DNA of 8,764 bases from Syntrophomonadaceae bacterium. GTDB lineage: Bacteria > Bacillota > Syntrophomonadia > Syntrophomonadales > Syntrophomonadaceae. Numbering within the stretch: position 1 is the first letter of the stretch; each line of letters opens with the position of its first letter. The notes beneath the pieces are model-generated. The model saw nothing but the letters and a program-made list of their open reading frames with translations. It was not told the DNA's origin and searched no databases. The stretch lies in contig JAAZOA010000017.1 in assembly GCA_012798055.1 (NCBI GenBank), forward strand, positions 1-8,764, given 5' to 3'. The position numbers and the translations under genes were made by a program. Below, in pieces: positions 1 to 4,935 of the stretch.

Positions 1-1259
1 TCCTGACACTCACCCTGCTGATGACAATGGTGGTTGGTACGGCTGCAGCCAGGCCGTTCAAGGCACCCGGCCAGGGCCAGAACAAGATTTTCTGGGATAT
101 TCAGGGACACTGGGGTCAAGCGGCAATTGTTAAAGGCCAGGACCGGGGCTTTTTCAGTGGCTATGCAGACGGATCATTTCGCCCCGACAACCCGATAACC
201 AGTGATGAATTGGCGGTCATCATCGACCGGCTGTTGGGAGACTGCAACGATGATGAGGATCAGGAAGAAAATGATGGAGATGTTAATATCAAAGGAGTTC
301 CAGCCTGGGCCAGGAATTCGGTCTGGAAGGGGCACAAACAAGGTTATATCAATCTGAAGAGATATCACTCCGCATTACAGCTCAGCAGGCTGGAAGCATG
401 TGTTGAATTGGCGGATGCCCTGATCGATGCGGGGCTAATCGACCCGGTCGAGGAGGATGAATACTTCAATCCCTTTGGAGACTGCAGTTCAATATCCGAT
501 GAGGACTATGCCAAAATCATGGCTCTCTACCGAGCAGGGATAATAAAGGGTACTGCCCAAAATTTATTCAATCCTAACAGCCATCTGACCAGAGCGATGA
601 TAGCCATTATTATCGGGAATGTATCCGAACTGCAGAAGGATAAGGACCTGACTCTTGATGTTTATAAACTGACAATCGATGCCGGCGATGAGGACAACAT
701 AACCGGGACCCTGGCAGACAAGGATTTGGAAATCGAGGACGTGCAATGGAAAGTCACGTCTGGTGATGCGGCTATAATCGATGATGTCGAGCTCACCTGG
801 GACGATAACGAATTCGACGCGACCATCATGACTGCCGCAGATGCCGACAAAGGCGACAAGTGCACTATCACCTTCACGGTCAAGGACCGGGACGGCAAAG
901 TCTATAAAGTCAAATGCCAGGTCACCATCGGCCAAGGCTCGACAGGCAACGACGAAATCTGGCTGGATAAAAGCCGGATAGACATGGATGAGAATAGAAC
1001 CAAAGCAGTCAGGGTTTACCTGCCCGATGGTTATGACACCGGTGATGTTGAGGGCGTAGACTGGGACACTGATTATACTGATGTGGCTGATATCAGCTAT
1101 GATGAGTCGGATCTCCTGGATCACAATAAGTACTTCATGGTGGAAGTGGTGTCCGAAGATGTTGACGGCGATGATTCCTGCACGATCATCATCAGGGTCA
1201 AACTCGATGGTACCTGGTATGATACCGATCTGAAGGTCAATGTAGCCGACCTGGATTAA
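1..1259 (+). CDS. SLH-domain surface protein with two Ig-like domains (5' partial)
   Basis: The reading frame is open from base 3, and the codons before the first in-window ATG (21) encode a hydrophobic run (LTLTLLMTMVVGTAAA). This looks like the core of a signal peptide, so the true start is upstream of the window. Numbering from the ATG at 21, three S-layer-homology repeats follow: about 24-73 (IFWDIQGHWG...GYADGSFRPDNPIT), 93-137 (degenerate) and 150-202 (YRAGIIKG...FNPNSHLTRA). Known SLH triplets bind pyruvylated secondary wall polymers and anchor proteins to the Gram-positive surface. The usual TRAE signature is altered (TSDE, SRLE, TRAM), so binding may be weakened. Two acidic beta-rich stretches of about 95-100 residues (208-304 and 312-410) each end in a beta-strand pattern typical of bacterial Ig-like (Big) domains. 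They are rich in Asp and may bind calcium (inference). No enzymatic domain is visible. The family call is firm; the ligand is unknown. Confidence 0.85.
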   Translation, partial: LTLTLLMTMVVGTAAARPFKAPGQGQNKIFWDIQGHWGQAAIVKGQDRGFFSGYADGSFRPDNPITSDELAVIIDRLLGDCNDDEDQEENDGDVNIKGVPAWARNSVWKGHKQGYINLKRYHSALQLSRLEACVELADALIDAGLIDPVEEDEYFNPFGDCSSISDEDYAKIMALYRAGIIKGTAQNLFNPNSHLTRAMIAIIIGNVSELQKDKDLTLDVYKLTIDAGDEDNITGTLADKDLEIEDVQWKVTSGDAAIIDDVELTWDDNEFDATIMTAADADKGDKCTITFTVKDRDGKVYKVKCQVTIGQGSTGNDEIWLDKSRIDMDENRTKAVRVYLPDGYDTGDVEGVDWDTDYTDVADISYDESDLLDHNKYFMVEVVSEDVDGDDSCTIIIRVKLDGTWYDTDLKVNVADLD

Positions 1260-1462
1260 AAGATAGGGTTGCCGATTTCGGGTATAATTGAAAGGGGTGT
1301 TCTGACTAGCGATGTTATCGCGGCCAGATGCCCCTTTTCGCTTGGTGCTGTTGGTACTCTGCAAACAAACCATAATTGGCTCCGGGAAATATTTTTGCAG
1401 CTGCGACCCCATTTTTGGATTTTCCCGTGCGTATTAATCCACAGAGAGTCTAAAGTACTCTT
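1260..1462 (+). other. gene-free spacer upstream of the riboswitch
   Basis: Apart from the hairpin at 1291-1338 no gene is supported here. An 80-codon open frame from 1269 lacks a ribosome binding site and runs through the riboswitch, so it is not accepted. The riboswitch transcript must start in this stretch or be read through from the SLH gene. Possible -10 elements are CATAAT (1371-1376) and TATTAA (1432-1437), but neither has a good -35 at 16-18 bp, so the start is unresolved. Confidence 0.5.
1291..1338 (+). terminator. possible terminator hairpin after the SLH gene
   Basis: AAAGGGG (1291-1297) can pair with CCCCTTT (1331-1337). Inside it lie TCTG (1301-1304) with CAGA (1325-1328), and GCGAT/ATCGC (1309-1313/1317-1321) closing a 3-nt loop. 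The T-run is short and partly within the stem, so termination would be weak. It sits 31 nt past the SLH stop codon. Tentative call. Confidence 0.35.
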
Positions 1463-1545
1463 GAAAAGGGCAAACTCGTCGAAAGGCGGGGACGCAAAAC
1501 CACGGGTCTAAGGCCTTAGGGCTAAGACAGCCGGTTGCCGGGAGC
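1463..1545 (+). promoter_or_regulatory. cyclic-di-GMP-I (GEMM-I) riboswitch aptamer
   Basis: The conserved GEMM-I core is present in order. AGGGCAAAC (1467-1475) supplies the 5' P1 strand. A GAAA tetraloop hairpin follows (CTCGTC 1475-1480, GAAA 1481-1484, GGCGGG 1485-1490). Next come the invariant GGGACGCAAA segment (1489-1498) and ACCACGGGTCTA (1499-1510), which begins the receptor helix. That helix closes with AGACAGCC, and the 3' P1 strand GGTTGCC (1533-1539) follows. GGCAA (1469-1473) pairs with TTGCC (1535-1539) as P1. In this family the GAAA loop docks into the other helix and c-di-GMP binds at the junction. The aptamer is followed 18 nt later by an intrinsic terminator and then a small gene with a strong ribosome binding site, which is a standard transcription-control layout. 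The assignment rests on motif recognition by eye; a covariance-model scan would settle it. Confidence 0.93.
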
Positions 1546-1562
1546 AGATTTATATTCACATC

Positions 1563-1597
1563 ACCTGCCTGGCAACCGTCCAGGCAGGTTTTTATTT
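1563..1597 (+). terminator. riboswitch-controlled intrinsic terminator
   Basis: ACCTGCCTGG (1563-1572) pairs perfectly over 10 bp with CCAGGCAGGT (1580-1589), with a 7-nt loop, and TTTTTATTT starts at the stem end. It is oriented for the + strand only; the other strand has no T-run after the hairpin. The 5' arm and loop (1568-1578) are also complementary to the aptamer 3' segment 1532-1542, giving a mutually exclusive antiterminator. Confidence 0.92.
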
Positions 1598-1632
1598 GGG
1601 GCGAAGGCATAATATTTAAGGAGGCAGAATAA

Positions 1633-1719
1633 ATGACCAGTGTAATGCTATTAGGATTGTTGGGTGCCGGGATGCTGTTACATATCAGGGTGGAAAAACA
1701 AGTCAGGCATCATGTCTAG
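1633..1719 (+). CDS. 28-aa small membrane peptide under c-di-GMP riboswitch
   Basis: An ATG at 1633 is preceded by AAGGAGG (1618-1624) at an 8-nt spacing, a near-perfect ribosome binding site, and the frame ends in TAG at 1717-1719. The peptide has 28 residues. Residues 4-18 are almost wholly hydrophobic (VMLLGLLGAGMLLHI), enough for one short membrane segment. The last ten are polar and basic (Arg19, Lys22, Arg25, His26, His27), which suggests an N-out/C-in insertion by the positive-inside rule (inference). It lies 36 nt after the riboswitch terminator and is the only gene in this direction before pcrA, which converges on it and overlaps its final 4 bases. It resembles no protein I recognise. 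It could be a regulatory micro-protein or a toxin-like peptide. It could also be the surviving start of a longer gene cut off by rearrangement, but the intact leader argues that it is functional. Confidence 0.7.
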   Translation: MTSVMLLGLLGAGMLLHIRVEKQVRHHV

Positions 1720-3887
1720 TCCGGTAGTGGCCCGCGTTCCGCTTCCAGTTTGGCTTTAAAACTGATCCGTCTCGGGGTTGTAAGCTCGTCGAACTTGATC
1801 ATATAGGCAGCCTGGTTCTGGTCGATGTCTATCACTTCCCCGGCGCCCATGATGCTGTGAACGATACGTTCACCGGGTTTGAACAAGGATGCGTCAGTCG
1901 AAAAATCCAGCATTTTCTCGCTGCTCGTGATACTCCAATTCGTCTCAGCGATAAGGCTTTCCTCCAATTCATGGGTGTAGGCCAGCAGGTTCTTATCCAC
2001 ATTGAAGATGAAGCGGGAAGGATAACGGTATGAGCCATCCAGGTTGCGCCCTTCTGCATCGGTCAGGAACAACCCCTTTTTTGCCCGGGTGAAAGCCACG
2101 AATGCCAGCCGCCGCTCTTCTTCCATGCCCTCCAAGGTAGCGGTCTTCTTGGACGGGAATACGCCTTCCTCCAGGCCGCAGAGAAATACATAGGGGAACT
2201 CCAATCCCTTGGCGGCATGCGCAGTCATCAGCTTGACTACGTTCTGGGCGGAGGCAGCGTCGGTGTTGGTGAGCAGGGCTACGTGGGCCAGGTAGTGCTC
2301 CAAGGTGCATTCCTCACCGCAGGCGGTTTCATACTCATAGACTGATTGTTTCAGTTCCGCCAAATTGTCCAGCCGCTCCTGACTGCCTTCGGTCCTAAGC
2401 ATCGATTCATAGCCGCTCTGGTCGAGGACCGCGCTCAGAAGTTCGGAGATAGGGATATCGTGGTAGACGGAGGAGAATCGTTCTATCAGGGCTAGAAACC
2501 GTTTCGCCCTGGTGCTCCTGAAGATTTCGTTATCAATAGTCCTCTCCAGGGCGTTGTAGAGTGAACACTGATTCTGCTCTGCGTAGCTCTGCAAAAACCT
2601 GATCCGCCGCTCACCGATGCTGCGCTTGGGCACATTGACCACTCGGAGGAAGGACAAGTCGTCCTTAAAGGCTATGAGCCGCAGATAGGAGAGGGCATCT
2701 TTTATCTCCATACGGCCGAAGAATTGTACCCCGCTGTATATCTGGTAGGGGATTTCTTCTTTCATGAACACTTCTTCCAGGTTGCGGGAGATGTAATGGG
2801 CCCGATATAGCACAGCTATGTCCCTCAATGTTACGCCTTGGGAGACCAGTTCTTTGATCTGAGCCGCCACCCATAGCGCCCCGGCTTTAGAGGTCCGGGC
2901 ATGGTGGTAGACTACTGGTACGCCATCGGGCAGGGTGGCATGGAGGTCTTTTTTAATCCGGTTCTCGTTTTTCGCGATCAGGGAATTGGCCACAGCCACG
3001 ATCTGGGGGGTAGAGCGGTAATTCTCCATCATCATGATGGTTCGCGCTCCAGGAAAATCCCGGTCGAAGTCCAGTAGGTAGCGCACATTGGCTCCCCTCC
3101 AGGTGTAAATGGTCTGATCCGGATCGCCCACAATAAAGAGGTTCTGGTGGTACCCGCACAACACCTTCATCAAGCGGTATTGCAGCTCGTCTATGTCCTG
3201 ATATTCATCGATCATGATATACTCCAGCCGCTGCTGCCACTTCAGCCTGACATCTTCAGAGATGCTGAAGATATGCAGCACATACTTGAGCAGGTCGTTA
3301 TAATCAAGGCCGAAGCATTTCTTCTCCTGGTACAAACAGCCGTAGAAGATTATATCCTCAGCCTTCTCTGCATTCAAATACTTCTGCTGCAGCTTTTCCA
3401 GGGGCAGCGCGATCATGTATTCGTAATAGTCAGGTTCCTTGAATATCTTGCGGATCTCGATCATATCACGGGCTTTGGCGAAAGTCATGTGACGCAGGGT
3501 CAAACCCCGCTCGTCATAAATCACCTTCAACATCGTGTCTATATCGGAATTGTCCAACACAATAAAACTCTTGGGGTACTGGACGGTATTGATATCCTCT
3601 TGCAGGACAGATACACAGAAGCTGTGAAACGTGCTGATATAGCCGGTATCATTGTCACCGGTCAGACGGCGGATGCGCTTTTTCATCTCATTGGCGGATT
3701 TATTGGTAAAAGTCAAGCAGAGTATGTTGGCCGGCATGATGCCGATCTCATTGACCAGGTAGGCGAAGCGGTGCGCAAGGGCCCGGGTCTTGCCTGACCC
3801 CGCCCCGGCGATCACCCGGATAAAGCCTTCCGTAGAGGTAACAGCTTGTCGTTGGGCTTCGTTTAGTCCCTGCAGTATTGCTTCCAA
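1716..3887 (-). CDS. pcrA: PcrA/UvrD-type ATP-dependent DNA helicase
   Basis: A 723-residue superfamily 1A 3'-5' DNA helicase, almost the same length as classical PcrA. Motifs appear in order: Q motif LNEAQRQAV (8-16), Walker A AGAGSGKT (27-34), Ia TFTNKSANEM (59-68), Walker B DEYQD (227-231), III GDPDQTIYTWRGA (254-266), IV ENYRS (288-292), V TAHAAKGLEFP (555-565), and VI ERRLAFVAFTRAKK (591-604). The C-terminal 668-712 segment (FKPGERIVHSIMGAGEV...) matches the Tudor-like tail that contacts RNA polymerase in PcrA. The family unwinds DNA in nucleotide-excision repair, removes RecA filaments and resolves replication-transcription conflicts. The start is TTG at 3887, because an in-frame TGA (3897-3899) closes the frame four codons upstream and AGGGGGTGA (3905-3897) sits 9 nt before it. 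The gene stands alone, without ligA beside it. A paralogous UvrD-like role cannot be excluded. Confidence 0.93.
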   Translation of the reverse strand: MEAILQGLNEAQRQAVTSTEGFIRVIAGAGSGKTRALAHRFAYLVNEIGIMPANILCLTFTNKSANEMKKRIRRLTGDNDTGYISTFHSFCVSVLQEDINTVQYPKSFIVLDNSDIDTMLKVIYDERGLTLRHMTFAKARDMIEIRKIFKEPDYYEYMIALPLEKLQQKYLNAEKAEDIIFYGCLYQEKKCFGLDYNDLLKYVLHIFSISEDVRLKWQQRLEYIMIDEYQDIDELQYRLMKVLCGYHQNLFIVGDPDQTIYTWRGANVRYLLDFDRDFPGARTIMMMENYRSTPQIVAVANSLIAKNENRIKKDLHATLPDGVPVVYHHARTSKAGALWVAAQIKELVSQGVTLRDIAVLYRAHYISRNLEEVFMKEEIPYQIYSGVQFFGRMEIKDALSYLRLIAFKDDLSFLRVVNVPKRSIGERRIRFLQSYAEQNQCSLYNALERTIDNEIFRSTRAKRFLALIERFSSVYHDIPISELLSAVLDQSGYESMLRTEGSQERLDNLAELKQSVYEYETACGEECTLEHYLAHVALLTNTDAASAQNVVKLMTAHAAKGLEFPYVFLCGLEEGVFPSKKTATLEGMEEERRLAFVAFTRAKKGLFLTDAEGRNLDGSYRYPSRFIFNVDKNLLAYTHELEESLIAETNWSITSSEKMLDFSTDASLFKPGERIVHSIMGAGEVIDIDQNQAAYMIKFDELTTPRRISFKAKLEAERGPLPD

Positions 3888-3922
3888 ACCCGAGGCTCAC
3901 CCCCTAAGCGGTCAGAACCCGA

Positions 3923-3936
3923 AGAACACATGTTCG
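3923..3936 (-). promoter_or_regulatory. LexA (SOS) operator of pcrA
   Basis: Read on the minus strand the site is CGAACATGTGTTCT. It fits the Gram-positive LexA consensus CGAACRNRYGTTYC at 13 of 14 positions, with the diagnostic GAAC-N4-GTTC core intact (3924-3935). It starts 8 nt downstream of the -10 hexamer, covering the expected transcription start and first bases, a position where LexA would block initiation. This predicts induction of the helicase by DNA damage. Confidence 0.8.
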
Positions 3937-3944
3937 ACAGATAT

Positions 3945-3973
3945 ATTCTACGTCCCTGGAAACGATGCGTCAA
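3945..3973 (-). promoter_or_regulatory. sigma-A promoter of pcrA
   Basis: On the minus strand TTGACG (3973-3968), a 17-bp spacer and TAGAAT (3950-3945) give a close match to the housekeeping consensus. Transcription would begin near 3938, leaving an approximately 50-nt leader that carries the LexA box and the AGGGGGTGA ribosome binding site. Confidence 0.8.
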
Positions 3974-4128
3974 GAAGAGACCAAATGCGGCATCGAAATA
4001 TTGTTGTCCCGGCCAGGATTGTGGGGCACGGCGCGACCTACAGCAGGGATCTGCGCGGCTATGATGAAGTGTGGACTCAGGCCTTTCCCCTTGGCGAGAG
4101 GCTAGGAAATTTAATTTTTCACAAATGC
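3974..4128. other. intergenic stretch with no accepted gene
   Basis: I see no supported gene. A 59-codon frame from ATG 3985 to the stop at 4162-4164 (+) is open and starts with a plausible mix of residues. It has only a weak purine stretch (AGAAGAG) ahead of it and ends inside the downstream hairpins. The minus-strand frames have improbable, Arg/Ser/Pro-rich composition. The stretch must hold the start of any (+) transcript that reaches the terminator at 4243-4267, but no clear promoter was found. Confidence 0.4.
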
Positions 4129-4226
4129 ACGAAAGCCTTTGCTTTCGTATATACTTGGATATAGAAGAATAATTATCCAAAAAGGGAGCGATGAATGCGG
4201 GGATGCATTTGGACGCTTTTTCCCGC
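4129..4226 (+). ncRNA. candidate structured leader or small RNA
   Basis: Three hairpins follow one another: ACGAAAGC/GCTTTCGT (4129-4136/4141-4148, perfect 8 bp, 4-nt loop), TTGGATA/TATCCAA (4155-4161/4174-4180, perfect 7 bp), and an alternating region 4184-4226. In the last, AGCG/CGCT (4187-4190/4214-4217) with AATGC/GCATT competes with GCGGG/CCCGC (4197-4201/4222-4226). An intrinsic terminator follows at once. No + strand gene precedes it, so the terminator most likely ends either a small RNA or the attenuated leader of the thioesterase gene, which begins 172 nt after the terminator. It matches no riboswitch class I recognise. Confidence 0.35.
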
Positions 4227-4244
4227 AATGAGCTGGCAGCGTAA
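4191..4244 (+). CDS. possible 17-codon leader peptide
   Basis: An ATG at 4191 opens 17 codons (MNAGMHLDAFSRNELAA) and its TAA lies at the first base pairs of the terminator at 4243. AAGGGAG (4182-4188) precedes it, but only 2 nt away, which is too close for efficient initiation. It shows no run of a single amino acid of the kind seen in classical attenuators. It is recorded because stop codon and terminator abut, as in translated leaders; it may be chance. Confidence 0.2.
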   Translation: MNAGMHLDAFSRNELAA

Positions 4245-4271
4245 CCGACCTGAGAAGGCCGGTTTTTGTGT
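4243..4271 (+). terminator. orphan intrinsic terminator ahead of the thioesterase gene
   Basis: AACCGACC (4243-4250) pairs with GGCCGGTT (4257-4264) over 8 positions with one A-C mismatch and a 6-nt TGAGAA loop, followed by TTTTTGTGTTT counted from 4263. The T-run is on the + strand side only. No + strand gene lies between pcrA and this site, so it ends a non-coding or leader transcript. Confidence 0.65.
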
Positions 4272-4439
4272 TTCTCCAGGACTATCAAAATACCAATAGA
4301 TGCGAAAAAAGTGGCTATGGATTGCATGGGCCGAAGGGTCATACTCGGTTCCAGGGTCTTTCCGGGCGATAAATATTCCAATGGCGACCTGGCCCGGCCG
4401 GCCTTCAGTATAAGTGAATGAGCAGGGAGGCATACTGGT
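4272..4439 (+). other. upstream region of the thioesterase gene
   Basis: No gene is supported. It contains a GC-rich palindromic stretch (GGCCCGGCCGGCC, 4391-4403) and the ribosome binding site AGGGAGG (4424-4430). A weak promoter candidate is TTCCAG (4349-4354) with ATAAAT (4370-4375) at 15 bp; neither element is close to consensus, so the promoter remains unassigned. Confidence 0.35.
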
Positions 4440-4874
4440 ATGAGAAACTATGAAATTACGCGCCTGGTCAAATCCGAGGACCTCAATCATCACGGGACAC
4501 TTTATGCAGGCCGCTCAGTGGAGTGGCTGGTCGAAGCCGGCTTTATCGCGGCTGCGAGTGAACATGGGGACCCGCGAGACGTGCTGTGTGTCAAGGTGCA
4601 TGGATTCACTTTCAAAGAACCCGTCCCGCCGGGAGATATCATAACCTTCAGGGCCCGGGTCGTTAAAACTGGTAATTCCAGCATTTTAGTATATGTAAAA
4701 GCCACATCGGAGATTTCCGACAAGGCCCATTTGGATGGATTCCTGACCTTTGCCTGTGTGGAACCCGGAACCCAGAAACCAAAGAGGCACGGCATAGTTC
4801 TGGATGAACCTGAGAACAGCGAAGAGCAAGCAATCAGGCAAAGAGCAGCGAAAATTGCTGCCTCTAATCTGTAA
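4440..4874 (+). CDS. hotdog-fold acyl-CoA thioesterase-like protein (YkhA/YciA family)
   Basis: A 144-residue single-domain protein of the length usual for small hotdog thioesterases. NHHGTLYAG (16-24) is the family signature that precedes the long central helix, and FKEPVPPGDIITFRARVVKTGNSSILVYV matches the following beta-strands of YkhA/BACH-type acyl-CoA hydrolases. These act as oligomers in the cytoplasm, cleaving acyl-CoA to free acid and CoA. Asn16 aligns with the conserved Asn of the family. The residue 15 positions later, normally the catalytic Asp, is Val31, followed by Glu32, and the usual second Gly of the FGG motif is shifted to Ala23-Gly24. It may therefore use Glu32, have another reaction, or be inactive. 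The ATG at 4440 is 9 nt after GGGAGG. It converges on the DUF2207 gene with a 61-nt gap that shows no clear terminator. Fold call firm, activity uncertain. Confidence 0.82.
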   Translation: MRNYEITRLVKSEDLNHHGTLYAGRSVEWLVEAGFIAAASEHGDPRDVLCVKVHGFTFKEPVPPGDIITFRARVVKTGNSSILVYVKATSEISDKAHLDGFLTFACVEPGTQKPKRHGIVLDEPENSEEQAIRQRAAKIAASNL

Positions 4875-4935
4875 ATCCATTCCCTGCAGTCACCCTGACA
4901 CCAGACCATGTACTCGTAATCAATTTCGAAGACGG

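Noticed and set aside
564..1412. 282-codon open frame on the minus strand
   Set aside because: It is antisense to the SLH gene, has no ribosome binding site, and its length comes from the Asp/Glu codons of the sense gene reading as Ile/Val in reverse.
3147..3797. 216-codon open frame on the plus strand
   Set aside because: It lies wholly antisense to the pcrA coding region, whose helicase motifs are unambiguous.
3933..3940. Spo0A-box-like TGTCGAA on the minus strand
   Set aside because: It overlaps the LexA box and arises largely from that motif; a single 7-base match is not enough.
3985..4164. 59-codon plus-strand frame before the hairpin region
   Set aside because: Only a weak purine stretch precedes it, it matches nothing recognisable, and it ends inside perfect hairpins.
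3863..4381. 172-codon minus-strand frame beginning with a hydrophobic segment
   Set aside because: It has no good ribosome binding site, an Arg/Ser-rich unlikely C-terminal half, and overlaps the pcrA promoter, LexA box and pcrA start in another frame.
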